This document shows positions 50,860 to 59,543 of a DNA stretch of 64,000 nucleotides, piece after piece. A program made the position numbers and the translations under genes. Source of the stretch: JAWXTK01 sp044433645 (GTDB taxonomy: Bacteria; Bacteroidota; Bacteroidia; Bacteroidales; Rikenellaceae); NCBI GenBank assembly GCA_044433645.1, contig JAWXTK010000010.1:1-64000 (forward strand), read 5' to 3'. Position 1 is the first letter of the stretch; each line of letters starts with the position of its first letter. The notes beneath the pieces are model-generated. The model was not told the origin of the DNA and searched no databases. It saw only the letters and a program-made list of their open reading frames with translations.

Positions 50860-51312
50860 ATGAGACATTTTTTACTTTTAATTGCTATTTTTTTAGGCCT
50901 TAATTTTACCAGCTCAGCCCAAACTCTCCAGCTTGGCGCTAAGGCTCCTGATATCAAAATCAAGGAGTGGATAAACGGCAAGCCTAACCTAAAAAAAGCT
51001 CACCTTGTAGAGTTTTTTCACACAGCCAGCAAGCCTACAAAAACTCATATTCAAACCTTAAATAACATTGCTAAAAAACACAAAGACCATCTTAGCGTGA
51101 TTTTCCTAACTAAGGAAGATAAACAAAAATTAATTGACGTATTAGGAGAAAATTCTGATTTTTATTTAGCTGTTGACGCTGCGGGCAAAACCTTCCAAAA
51201 CTATGATATTCAGTTTGTTCCATTTTGTGTACTCATAGACCAGAGGGGTAAAATGTTGTGGTTTGGCAACCCAAATTCACTGACAGACAAACTAATTTCT
51301 CAGTACCTATAA
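50860..51312 (+). CDS. Exported TlpA-like thioredoxin-fold protein lacking the CxxC
   Basis: A 150-residue exported protein: signal peptide to FTSSAQ (about residue 20), then a thioredoxin/AhpC-TSA-like fold, with LGAKAPDIKIKEWINGKPNL at the start of the domain, HLVEFFHTASKPTKTHIQTL in place of the usual FWATWCGPCR segment, and FVPFCVLIDQRGKMLWFGNP corresponding to the cis-Pro strand. The redox cysteines are replaced by Ala-Ser-Lys-Pro, so thiol-disulfide exchange is unlikely; the only Cys is in the cis-Pro strand. It lies 18 bases before meaB on the same strand. Possible roles are binding or a scaffold; none is shown. Confidence 0.85.
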   Translation: MRHFLLLIAIFLGLNFTSSAQTLQLGAKAPDIKIKEWINGKPNLKKAHLVEFFHTASKPTKTHIQTLNNIAKKHKDHLSVIFLTKEDKQKLIDVLGENSDFYLAVDAAGKTFQNYDIQFVPFCVLIDQRGKMLWFGNPNSLTDKLISQYL

Positions 51313-51330
51313 AGAAATTTTTGAGGGGTT

Positions 51331-52461
51331 ATGGACAAAAAAAACAACTTTGCATCCGTAAAACAAATTGATCATTTTGAGCATCATCATAAAGCCGAGC
51401 ACCGTAAAAGTGCGCTTGATGTTTTCACGGGCGTTGAACAGCCTCCAGTGACTAATCCTTACTTTAAAAAGGTTAAAAAACAACAAATTTCCACTGACAC
51501 ATATATAAAAGGTATATTAAACCAGGATATCACCCTACTCTCGCAGGCCATAACCCTAGTTGAGAGTCATAATCCTAGGCACTATGCCCAGGCTCAAGAA
51601 ATCATAGAAAAATGTCTGCCCTACGCAGGTAAATCCATAAGAATAGGCATCACAGGTGTGCCTGGAGCAGGTAAATCTACATTTATTGAGGCCATAGGCT
51701 CGCTTGTTACCGAGAAAAATCATAAGCTCGCAGTGCTGGCCGTAGACCCCAGCTCGGAGAGAAGTGGAGGTTCAATTCTTGGCGACAAAACTCGAATGGA
51801 GACGATATCTTCGTCGAAGGATGTGTTTATTCGCCCTTCGCCCTCGTCGGGCTCACTTGGTGGCGTTGCTCGCAAAACTCGTGAGACTATAATTTTGTGT
51901 GAAGCAGCAGGTTTTGATATGATTTTCATTGAGACCGTGGGAGTTGGTCAATCCGAGACTGTGGTTCATTCCATGGTTGATATTTTCATGATGTTGCAGA
52001 TTTCGGGTGCTGGCGACGAGTTGCAGGGCATCAAACGAGGTATAATGGAAATGGCTGATTTAGTGGCAATTACCAAGGCCGACGGCGAAAATATCAACAA
52101 GGCTCAAATGGCGCGTTCTCACTTTATCAACGCTCTACATTTATTCCCCATGCCTGAGAGTGAGGTTAGACCTGAGGTGTTTACTTGCTCGTCTTATACG
52201 GGCGATGGTCTGGAGGATGTATGGAAGGGAGTTGAGAGATTTTTAGAAATTACCACTGAGAACGGCTACTTTAAACGCAATCGTCATCGTCAGGGCAAAT
52301 ACTGGATGCATGAGACAATAAATCAAGTACTTAGAGACAGATTTTATCGTAATCCTAGGATAGAAAACTTGCTTGAGGAGTATGAGAGCAAAGTCACAGA
52401 GGATAAGATTAGTTCGTTTATCGCAGCCAAGGAATTGTTAGCAGCCTTTGATAAAGAGTAG
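51331..52461 (+). CDS. meaB: Methylmalonyl-CoA mutase-associated GTPase MeaB
   Basis: G3E-family GTPase that loads and guards the B12 cofactor of methylmalonyl-CoA mutase. The 376-residue protein has Walker A GVPGAGKS at 109-116, the VDPSSERSGGSILGDKTRM region (about 138-156), Asp/Glu metal residues in IFIETVGVGQSE (about 199-210), and the NKxD-like TKADGEN (about 248-254) for guanine recognition. An N-terminal extension of about 50 residues with a His-rich stretch (FEHHHKAEH) precedes the usual start. The mutase itself is not in the window, but mce and the decarboxylase are adjacent on the other strand. Confidence 0.96.
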   Translation: MDKKNNFASVKQIDHFEHHHKAEHRKSALDVFTGVEQPPVTNPYFKKVKKQQISTDTYIKGILNQDITLLSQAITLVESHNPRHYAQAQEIIEKCLPYAGKSIRIGITGVPGAGKSTFIEAIGSLVTEKNHKLAVLAVDPSSERSGGSILGDKTRMETISSSKDVFIRPSPSSGSLGGVARKTRETIILCEAAGFDMIFIETVGVGQSETVVHSMVDIFMMLQISGAGDELQGIKRGIMEMADLVAITKADGENINKAQMARSHFINALHLFPMPESEVRPEVFTCSSYTGDGLEDVWKGVERFLEITTENGYFKRNRHRQGKYWMHETINQVLRDRFYRNPRIENLLEEYESKVTEDKISSFIAAKELLAAFDKE

Positions 52462-52473
52462 TTTATAGTTTTA

Positions 52474-52524
52474 TCAGCTTGGCAGGAGGGCATCAAATCG
52501 CAGATTTGAAAGTAACTATCATGA
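52474..52524 (+). repeat. Deleted copy of repeat R2 (P2)
   Basis: TTATCAGCTTGG resembles the left end of R2 (TCATCAGCTCACCGG), and GGAGGGCATCAAATCGCAG then ATTTGAAAGTAACTATC matches the right end almost exactly. The middle of about 85 bases is missing. It lies between convergent meaB and rluB, before their shared terminator. Confidence 0.7.
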
Positions 52525-52542
52525 TATAAAAGAGATAATTTC

Positions 52543-52576
52543 AAAAAAAGCACTTCAAAAATGAAGTGCTTTTTTT
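52543..52576. terminator. Bidirectional terminator, meaB / rluB
   Basis: AAAAAAAGCACTTCA (52543-52557) and TGAAGTGCTTTTTTT (52562-52576) form a perfect 15-bp stem with a 4-base loop and A/T tails on both sides. Confidence 0.93.
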
Positions 52577-52580
52577 ACGA

Positions 52581-53813
52581 CTATTGATATTCGCCTGATT
52601 TTAACATCGAAACTTCTGAAGGAGCTAAAAATCTCCACTCGCCTCGTTTAAGATTTTTCTTAGTTAAACCTGCAAAGTAAACACGGTCTAGTTTCTGAAC
52701 TCTATAACCTAGAGATTCAAAAATACGACGGATAATACGATTACGTCCTGAGTGTATCTCAACACCTATTTCTTTTTTGCTATCACCCACATAACTAATT
52801 GCATCGGCTGCAATAGGTCCGTCTTCCAAAGTGATGCCTTGACCAATTTGTTCTAGGTCTGCACGTGTAAGTGGTTTATCTAGAGATACTTGATATATTT
52901 TCTTTTTCTCATACGAAGGATGAGTAAGTGTTCTTGTCAAATCGCCGTCATTTGTGATAAGCAAAACTCCAAGCGAGTTTTTGTCCAAACGTCCCACAGG
53001 GTAAACTCTCTCTTGACAAAGGTTTTTCACCAAGTCAATCACTGTTCTATCTGCGTGGGGATCTTCGATTGTTGTAACAAAACCCTTAGGTTTGTTCATT
53101 AGGATATAAACTTTTTTCTCGCCTTTAACAAGTGAATCATTGAATTTCACTTCATCCGAGGATAATACTTTTGTACCCAACTCAGTTACTATCTCGCCAT
53201 TGATGCTCACCACACCTGCCAAGATTAAATCATCGGCCTCACGACGCGAGCAAATGCCCGAAATTGCAAGGTAACGATTTAGTCGTATAGGTTTTTCGCT
53301 TGGAGCTGAGTTAAAACGAGGATAATTTGTTGCGTCATATTTGCCCTGAGTCTTACCATAAGAGCCTTTTTTATCAAATTTTCTGTCTGAAGAATAAGGT
53401 TTTTTATCGAATTTTTTGTAACCACCCTCGCCTCTTTCTTCGCGTGGTTTCCAGTCGCCCTTAGCTTTGAAATCGCCTTTTGGTTTCCATTCACCTTTTG
53501 GTTTAAACGAGCTTCGTGAGTCTGATCTTTCAGAGCGTTTCTCGCCCAAGAATTTATTATCAGCTGAAAAATTAGGATTAAACGAACGTCTTTTGCTTTG
53601 ATCATTTGACGTTTGGTTTGATTTTTCATACGAGCCACCTTGTCTTGAGCTTGGTTCTACACGTTCTACTTTTGAGGTAGTTTTGTGTGCTCGTTTGTCT
53701 TTTCTAAATTGCATAGCGTTATCGCCACTGCGTTGTGATCTGCTTGAATCTTCGCGATTGAAGCGATCTTGACCCCCTCTTTGAGGTCTGTCATTGTTGT
53801 CGAAACTTCTCAT
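52581..53813 (-). CDS. 23S rRNA pseudouridine synthase (RluB/RsuA family) with long basic N-terminus
   Basis: Converts uridine to pseudouridine in rRNA. The C-terminal 235 residues are a standard RsuA/RluB enzyme: S4 domain IRLNRYLAISGICSRREADD (about 176-195), catalytic Asp in VGRLDKNSLGVLLITNDGDLT (about 271-291), and SGRNRIIRRIFESLGY near residue 355. The first about 170 residues are a disordered, Lys/Arg/Gly/Ser-rich tail with repeats such as GEWKPKGDFKAKGDWKP, likely RNA-binding; this extension is common in Bacteroidota members. Target site (U2605-type) is inferred. Minus-strand -7 box TACCTTTG at 53842-53849. Confidence 0.93.
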   Translation of the reverse strand: MRSFDNNDRPQRGGQDRFNREDSSRSQRSGDNAMQFRKDKRAHKTTSKVERVEPSSRQGGSYEKSNQTSNDQSKRRSFNPNFSADNKFLGEKRSERSDSRSSFKPKGEWKPKGDFKAKGDWKPREERGEGGYKKFDKKPYSSDRKFDKKGSYGKTQGKYDATNYPRFNSAPSEKPIRLNRYLAISGICSRREADDLILAGVVSINGEIVTELGTKVLSSDEVKFNDSLVKGEKKVYILMNKPKGFVTTIEDPHADRTVIDLVKNLCQERVYPVGRLDKNSLGVLLITNDGDLTRTLTHPSYEKKKIYQVSLDKPLTRADLEQIGQGITLEDGPIAADAISYVGDSKKEIGVEIHSGRNRIIRRIFESLGYRVQKLDRVYFAGLTKKNLKRGEWRFLAPSEVSMLKSGEYQ

Positions 53814-53841
53814 TATTTTATTTTTGATATAAATTCGTGCG

Positions 53842-53869
53842 CAAAGGTAAGTTATTTTTTTTAATTTTG
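53842..53869. promoter_or_regulatory. Divergent -7 boxes of rluB and the MalY-like gene
   Basis: TACCTTTG on the minus strand (53849-53842) for rluB and TAATTTTG on the plus strand (53862-53869) for the 53894 gene. The two boxes are 12 bases apart, so both promoters overlap and RNA polymerase cannot easily use both at once. Confidence 0.5.
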
Positions 53870-53893
53870 CCTAAATTATATAATTAATTAGGT

Positions 53894-55057
53894 ATGAAAC
53901 ATGATTTTGACTCCATTTCTGAGCGTGAAGGCACTTGTTGCGAGAAATATGATTTAAGAAAACAAATCTTCTCGCGCGAGGACATCATCCCTATGTGGGT
54001 GGCAGACATGGACTTTCATACTGCACCTTTCATCACCGAGGCCCTAGTAAAAAGAGCAACACTGGGGGAATTTGGCTACGGTTTCAGAAGCGAAGATTTT
54101 TTTACAAGCGTTTCAAGGTGGGTCGCTAGGCGCAATAATTGGCACATCAAAAACAGCTCCATTGGTTTCAGTCCCGGTGTTGTGTGTGGCATAGCTATCG
54201 CGCTGAGAGCCTTCACTAAGGAGGGCGATAAAGTTGTGATTCAACCCCCTGTTTACCCTCCATTTGCTAGAACAATTATTGCAAACGGGCGCATTGTTAG
54301 CGAAAATACTCTTGTAAAAACCCAAAATGGCTTTGAGATAGATTTCTCTGATTTGGACGCTAAACTCACTGATGCTAAAGCACTTATACTTTGCAATCCT
54401 CACAATCCCACGGGCAGAGTTTTTACCACCGATGAACTTAAACGTATTGAGGCTTTGGCCTTGAAGCATAATGTTATGATTATTTCTGATGAGATTCATT
54501 CTGATCTTATTCAAAAACCTTGCCGACATACTCACATTGCATCTCTAGGCCAAGAAATCAGCAAAAAATGCATAACCTTCATCTCGGCAAGCAAGACATT
54601 TAACCTTGCAGGCCTGTCAACTTCGGCCGTAATTATCGAGGATGAGCAGATAAGAGAAAGATATAACGCAGAATTTAATAAACTTCATGCCGATCAAGGC
54701 AATGTTTTTGGCACGATAGCCATGCAAACGGCCTACGACTTGGGCGATGAGTGGCTCGATGAATTAAATGAATATCTAGGCAAAAATCTTGATTATGCAG
54801 TGGAGTTCATAAACACCCACATGCCTGAGTTAGAGGTATTTAAAAGTGAGGGAACTTATCTTTTATGGGTAAATTTCAAGGCCTGGAACTTAACTCACTC
54901 CGAGCTTTACGAGCACATAATCCACAAAGCCAAACTTGGTCTTGACAGTGGTTTGCGCTTTGGCGCAGCAGGCGAAAATTACATGAGAATAAATCTAGGC
55001 ACATCGCTAGAGGTGATAAAAAAAGCACTAAATCAGCTATTAGAATCAAGGCCATAA
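53894..55057 (+). CDS. MalY/PatB-family PLP aminotransferase or C-S lyase
   Basis: A 387-residue fold-type I PLP enzyme. WVADMDFHTAPFITEAL (about 35-51) and FGYGFRSEDFF are the usual N-terminal signs of MalY/PatB (cystathionine beta-lyase/aminotransferase) proteins; LCNPHNPTGRVFT (about 173-185) binds PLP, ISDEIHSDLI (about 197-206) holds the ring Asp, and the Schiff-base Lys is in SASKTFNLAGL (near 233). The Arg of MRINLG near the C-terminus binds the carboxylate. Likely activity is cysteine/cystathionine C-S cleavage, with aminotransferase as alternative. Single gene. Confidence 0.92.
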   Translation: MKHDFDSISEREGTCCEKYDLRKQIFSREDIIPMWVADMDFHTAPFITEALVKRATLGEFGYGFRSEDFFTSVSRWVARRNNWHIKNSSIGFSPGVVCGIAIALRAFTKEGDKVVIQPPVYPPFARTIIANGRIVSENTLVKTQNGFEIDFSDLDAKLTDAKALILCNPHNPTGRVFTTDELKRIEALALKHNVMIISDEIHSDLIQKPCRHTHIASLGQEISKKCITFISASKTFNLAGLSTSAVIIEDEQIRERYNAEFNKLHADQGNVFGTIAMQTAYDLGDEWLDELNEYLGKNLDYAVEFINTHMPELEVFKSEGTYLLWVNFKAWNLTHSELYEHIIHKAKLGLDSGLRFGAAGENYMRINLGTSLEVIKKALNQLLESRP

Positions 55058-55112
55058 AACTATTTTGGCACAATAAATGCAAAAATAAGTAAAAAAACTA
55101 AGTACTTATTTT

Positions 55113-55631
55113 ATGAAACGTTTTATAGCTGCATTAATTTTAAACATTTTAATGCTCTCGTGCGCAAATGTACAAAAATGGAGCAAACACGAAATTGAGG
55201 ATTTTAAAACCAAGCTCAAAGGAGTGGAAAACCTTGATTATCTGCATAATATGCAGGTGGACGAGTATAATCTTTTGGTTAATAATCTAGCTCATGCCAT
55301 AGAAATTTTCAATCCCCGGTATGAGGTTTTCATCAATCTGCCAAGTGCCAAGGACACGATAAACACTTATGTGATTTCGTTTTTGAGTTATCATCTAGAT
55401 GCCCAAACGCGTAATCTTAGGAGTTTATTCCCTTATCGTCATTTGGTTAAAGAGGGGATTTTACCCGAGGGTATGAGCCATAATTCCAAAGATGAATTTT
55501 ACCTATGCCTTGAAAATAAGCTAAGAGCAAGGTATAAAAGCATGGAATTTTTCTTGGGTGCACTCTCCTATGGTGATGATGCGCTTATTCAAGCCAAAAT
55601 ATATATGCGTGAATGTTTTGAGCAAATGTAA
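55113..55631 (+). CDS. Lipoprotein of unknown function
   Basis: A 172-residue protein with signal peptide MKRFIAALILNILMLSC (Cys17 lipidated). The mature part is mostly helical by appearance (KHEIEDFKTKLKGVENLDYL, EYNLLVNNLAHAIEIF, DALIQAKIYMRECFEQM) with no motif that I know. It lies 55 bases after the MalY-like gene and may share its transcript; its stop is 15 bases from the convergent nrdG stop, so there is no room for a separate terminator. Confidence 0.75.
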   Translation: MKRFIAALILNILMLSCANVQKWSKHEIEDFKTKLKGVENLDYLHNMQVDEYNLLVNNLAHAIEIFNPRYEVFINLPSAKDTINTYVISFLSYHLDAQTRNLRSLFPYRHLVKEGILPEGMSHNSKDEFYLCLENKLRARYKSMEFFLGALSYGDDALIQAKIYMRECFEQM

Positions 55632-55646
55632 TAATAAACTATTCAC

Positions 55647-56099
55647 CTACTTCCAAAAAACGGAAGTAATATCAACCCACTCTGAGCCCTCATACTTATA
55701 CAAACGCTGATTTGTAGTGGGCTCTTTAAGTGAACCCAAAGCCTCACAATAAGGCCCCAACTTCACATAATCAAATAACTCAGGACGCTCTGGCATAGCG
55801 TCTTGGCCAGAATACCAGCCTACTTTAAGATTATACTTTGTCTTAATATACTCGGCCAAAGACTCTACCCTAGCCTTATCATTATCACCCCCCATAAAAC
55901 ACACGGCCGTGATAGAGCTTAGATATTTAGCCACCAAATTATCTAACGCGCTCTCGGTTAATTCTTCGCCTATATCCTCCATAAGCCCAGCGCTATGGCA
56001 TCCAGGGCAACCATTAGGGCACAAAGATAAGTTCAAAGCAAGAGTTACCTCAGAGGGTAACTCCTGAAAAACTATATCATAATCAGCGAATTTTAACAT
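55647..56099 (-). CDS. nrdG: Anaerobic ribonucleotide reductase activase
   Basis: Radical-SAM enzyme that makes the glycyl radical on NrdD. The 150 residues carry C27-x3-C31-x2-C34 (SLCPNGCPGCHS), the radical-SAM motif, and CFMGGDNDKARVESL (about 67-81) with the GGE-like SAM contact. It is shorter than many activases but complete for the NrdG type. It is the last of a minus-strand group: nrdD, AspT-like transporter, zinc-ribbon membrane protein, nrdG; the gap to the gene before it is only three bases. Confidence 0.93.
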   Translation of the reverse strand: MLKFADYDIVFQELPSEVTLALNLSLCPNGCPGCHSAGLMEDIGEELTESALDNLVAKYLSSITAVCFMGGDNDKARVESLAEYIKTKYNLKVGWYSGQDAMPERPELFDYVKLGPYCEALGSLKEPTTNQRLYKYEGSEWVDITSVFWK

Positions 56100-56102
56100 G
56101 GA

Positions 56103-57737
56103 TTAATCAAATTTCAAACTTTCTTTAACCCTGCTAACTAAACGTTTCTTGCGCGAGATTTCTTCTTCGTTTTCTTCCTCGTGCTTGTTAGTCCAGGTTT
56201 TGTGGCAGCTTTTACATACAAAGTTGTAGTCATAATATTTAATGGTTTTTTCTAACACCACCTCAGTCACATATTTAGAAGTAGTACGCTCAGCAAACCT
56301 GTCAAAATCACCTGCATCCACAGCATTTACGTGTTGATCTCCATGATCGTGAGCCTTACCCAGCTCCTTATCCTCGCTGAAAATATATTTTTTACGGCTA
56401 GAAACTTTTGTGTCTGTTAACACTCTTTTGTATTTTGTACAGCCTGTATTGCGACAGAAATCACATCTACCAAACTCTAAAATACCATCTAGTCTGGTCA
56501 ATGGCATTATGATAGCCACAGCAGAAATAATACAAGTTATAAACCAACAATCGCGCGAAAATTCTATGCAGTGAGCAGCAACAAAAATCATAAACGGCAA
56601 AATAAGCACTGCTCCTATCGTATAAATTGCAGATTCTGAAAGCTTTTTATAGCCCGAGAGAGCCTGAAAAATCAAAAATGACAACAAATAATACAGCACA
56701 ACATAAAGCACCAACACATAAAACAGTTGAATAATTCCTGTTAAATAAATAGGCTTTTCAAACAAAGAAATAGGCTCAAGATTTATCTTAGTGCGCCTAA
56801 CAATAGGATAAACCCCTGGAAGTATAGACCAATTAAACGACGGAAAAACCTTAGAGATAATAGAGCCTGGATTACCATAAACCAAACGGCCGTCTTTCTT
56901 ACTATCCTCATAAGGCTCAAAGTAATTACCCTCGGACGTACACATCACATAACTACCATTTTTATACCAGTTTTTCTTGTTCATCAAGTGTCTAAAAAAC
57001 AATCTTTCACCCTTATCGGTTAACTCAGAGCTTATGTTATCGCCATATTTTGCCACAATCTGCTCCTTGGTCATATCCTTAATCTGCTCATCCTCGGCAT
57101 AGAGTCTATAGTTACGATTATACGTAGGCAAGGCTTTTGCAAACTCAGGAACTAGATTTGAAGGGTCGCACGCGTAAAAATCATCGCCTTTAGCATAAAT
57201 CATCTTAACGTTAAATTTATCAGAGCCATTAGGGAAAGGTCGTTTGTTTCGCGTAACTCCTTTATGATAATGCCTTACAAAATAGTCCTCAAAATCCAAG
57301 AAAGTAATCAGAGCTGCCACATTAGCTGAATCTGGCAAGGCAAACTTATCTATGTAACCTATACCTGAGACATCAAATTTAGCCGAGCCACTGACTCTTG
57401 GATCAATAACATCATAGGGCCTGAGGCCTGACAAAGTAGCAGGCAAGACTGCTCCACGCTGCCCCGAGGGAAGCTCCACAATAACAACTTTTTTCTCTAT
57501 CCACACCAAAGGCTTTAACTGAATACCTGCATCTATCTTAGTCCAAATTGGCCATTCACTAGGTCTCATTTGGATATTTGACACATTAGTTGCTAGGTAA
57601 GTATGCTCGGTTGAAACCCAATCCTCTGGGTTATACTCAAACTCGGCAAAATGTTTAGGCTGGTTATGATATTCATACGAATAATAGCCTGCTACGGCAA
57701 ACAGTAAAAACAGAAAAATCAAACCAAGGTGTTTCAT
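56103..57737 (-). CDS. Membrane protein with C-terminal zinc-ribbon cysteines, unknown function
   Basis: A 544-residue protein that I do not recognise. An N-terminal helix (residues about 4-20) is followed by an extracytoplasmic region of some 310 residues, in which LVWIEKKVVIVELPSGQRGAVLPATL (about 76-101, in outline) looks SH3-like; then three to four helices between about 330 and 420. The cytoplasmic tail has CDFCRNTGC (about 426-434) and CKSCHKTWTNKH (about 512-523), which could bind zinc together, a HDHGDQH stretch between them, and an acidic-then-basic end. It lies between an AspT-like transporter and nrdG. No function can be inferred. Confidence 0.75.
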   Translation of the reverse strand: MKHLGLIFLFLLFAVAGYYSYEYHNQPKHFAEFEYNPEDWVSTEHTYLATNVSNIQMRPSEWPIWTKIDAGIQLKPLVWIEKKVVIVELPSGQRGAVLPATLSGLRPYDVIDPRVSGSAKFDVSGIGYIDKFALPDSANVAALITFLDFEDYFVRHYHKGVTRNKRPFPNGSDKFNVKMIYAKGDDFYACDPSNLVPEFAKALPTYNRNYRLYAEDEQIKDMTKEQIVAKYGDNISSELTDKGERLFFRHLMNKKNWYKNGSYVMCTSEGNYFEPYEDSKKDGRLVYGNPGSIISKVFPSFNWSILPGVYPIVRRTKINLEPISLFEKPIYLTGIIQLFYVLVLYVVLYYLLSFLIFQALSGYKKLSESAIYTIGAVLILPFMIFVAAHCIEFSRDCWFITCIISAVAIIMPLTRLDGILEFGRCDFCRNTGCTKYKRVLTDTKVSSRKKYIFSEDKELGKAHDHGDQHVNAVDAGDFDRFAERTTSKYVTEVVLEKTIKYYDYNFVCKSCHKTWTNKHEEENEEEISRKKRLVSRVKESLKFD

Positions 57738-57770
57738 AATTCAAGGGGTTTTAAAACAGTAAATATATCT

Positions 57771-59432
57771 TTAAGCCAAGGCTATAAGCATCATAATCTG
57801 GGCGGCTATCACCCTCAAAAACATGGTTAGTGGATAGACCGTAGCATAAGCAACCGATGCTTTATCGTCGCTAGCCTGAGAGTTAGAATAGGCCAAAGCA
57901 GGTGGGTCAGTAGTAGCGCCCGAAAGTAAGCCCATCATAGAATTTGCATCAATTTTAAAAATAAAAATACCCATAAGTCCAACAATTAGTAAAGGAATAA
58001 TGGTAATCATCACCCCATAAAGCACCCACCAAAGGCCACCAGAGAGGATAGTTGACATAAATCTCTCACCTGCGCTCAAACCCACCGATGCCAAGAACAG
58101 AGTGATACCCACCTCGCGCAACATCATATTTGCACTAGTTGTGGTGAAAGTAACCATTTTATAATTAGGGCCAAACCTAGAAATCAAAATCGCAACAATA
58201 AGTGGACCACCAGCCACACCCAACCTAACTGACTCGGGCATACCTGGTATAGAAATAGGAATAAGACCTACGACAACACCGATTAAAATTCCAAAAAAGA
58301 TAGGGAAAAGATTTGGGTGATCTAGTCTTTTCTCGGAGTTACCCATTAAATCTACAACCTTTAAAATATCTTCTTCCTTACCCACAACAGTCAGTCTATC
58401 ACCAAGTTGCAAACGCAAATCAGCCGAACCAATAAGTTCCAAACCTGAGCGACGTATGCGAGTGATGTTCACCCCGTAGCGTTGCAGTATGTTTAGCGCA
58501 CCTATCTGCTTTCCATTAACATATTCCTTGGTCACCATAATTTTTCGGATAACCACATTAGAATTAGCCTTGATTTGTTTGGATTCCACCTTAACGCTCT
58601 CGCCCAGAAAAGCCACAATAGCGTCTACACTATCAAATTTTGTGATAATACGAAGAATATCTCCCTGATGCACCACCGTCGAATGATAAGCCACATCGCT
58701 AGAAAGATCTTCATGAATAATCCTAGAAATCATAAATTCTCGATTAATCAAATCTATGATATTTTTCACAGTTCTACCCACCACGGCCTGATTTGTAACC
58801 TTCACATCAAGGTGCACAACGTTGGTGTTTGAACCAGAGCTACTACTCGTTACAGCATTTAATCTCAGGCGTTTAGCAAACAAAGCTCTAAGCAACATAA
58901 TGCTAAAAATGATACCCATAACCCCCAAAGGATAAGCCACAGCATAACCCAAAGCTATGGTCGAAGGGTCTGAACCCGTCATATCATGAAATGCCTGCTG
59001 AGCTGCCCCAAGCGAGGGTGTGTTGGTGATAGCTCCCGTCATTACACCTATCATGCTTGGCAAATCCGTGCCCGAAACTATATGGATAATATAGGTCACA
59101 ACGCAACCCAACACCACAATAGCAGCTGCTAACATATTCAGAGAAAGCCCACCTTTTTTTAGCGAAGCAAAGAACCCAGGCCCTACTTGCAGACCTATGG
59201 AATACACAAATAAAATAAGTCCAAATTCTTTAGCAAAATGCGCAACATCCTCATTAAGAGTCATGCCAAAATGAGACAAAAAGATACCAAAAAACAGTAT
59301 CCAAGCTATGCCAAGCGACACACCTTTAAATTTAAACTTCCCAAGAAAAACTCCCACCGAGATAGTTAGTGCAATCAAAAGTATAGAACTCACTATACTC
59401 TTTGAAAACAACAACTCATTAATCCAATCCAT
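57771..59432 (-). CDS. AspT/YidE-type transporter with two TrkA-C domains
   Basis: A 553-residue inner-membrane protein of the aspartate-alanine exchanger (AAEx) superfamily: two halves of five to six helices (about 1-190 and 375-553), separated by two RCK/TrkA-C regulatory domains (about 205-370, for example HLDVKVTNQAVVGRTVKNI and RLQLGDRLTVVGKEEDILKVVDLMG). The repeated motifs GAITNTPSLGAAQQA (about 132-146) and GATTDPPALAYSNSQ (about 508-522) mark the two halves. Substrate unknown; AspT swaps aspartate and alanine, while YidE-like members are uncharacterised. It lies 111 bases after nrdD. Confidence 0.9.
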   Translation of the reverse strand: MDWINELLFSKSIVSSILLIALTISVGVFLGKFKFKGVSLGIAWILFFGIFLSHFGMTLNEDVAHFAKEFGLILFVYSIGLQVGPGFFASLKKGGLSLNMLAAAIVVLGCVVTYIIHIVSGTDLPSMIGVMTGAITNTPSLGAAQQAFHDMTGSDPSTIALGYAVAYPLGVMGIIFSIMLLRALFAKRLRLNAVTSSSSGSNTNVVHLDVKVTNQAVVGRTVKNIIDLINREFMISRIIHEDLSSDVAYHSTVVHQGDILRIITKFDSVDAIVAFLGESVKVESKQIKANSNVVIRKIMVTKEYVNGKQIGALNILQRYGVNITRIRRSGLELIGSADLRLQLGDRLTVVGKEEDILKVVDLMGNSEKRLDHPNLFPIFFGILIGVVVGLIPISIPGMPESVRLGVAGGPLIVAILISRFGPNYKMVTFTTTSANMMLREVGITLFLASVGLSAGERFMSTILSGGLWWVLYGVMITIIPLLIVGLMGIFIFKIDANSMMGLLSGATTDPPALAYSNSQASDDKASVAYATVYPLTMFLRVIAAQIMMLIALA

Positions 59433-59543
59433 AAATATTTATATAAAAATTAACCTTTTTTTTTTAAGTTTCTAGTCCCACTAAGTTGGCACAATCAAAG
59501 ACCCTCGCTAAAAACAGATTAATTTCCCCCTCTCAAAAAAAAA

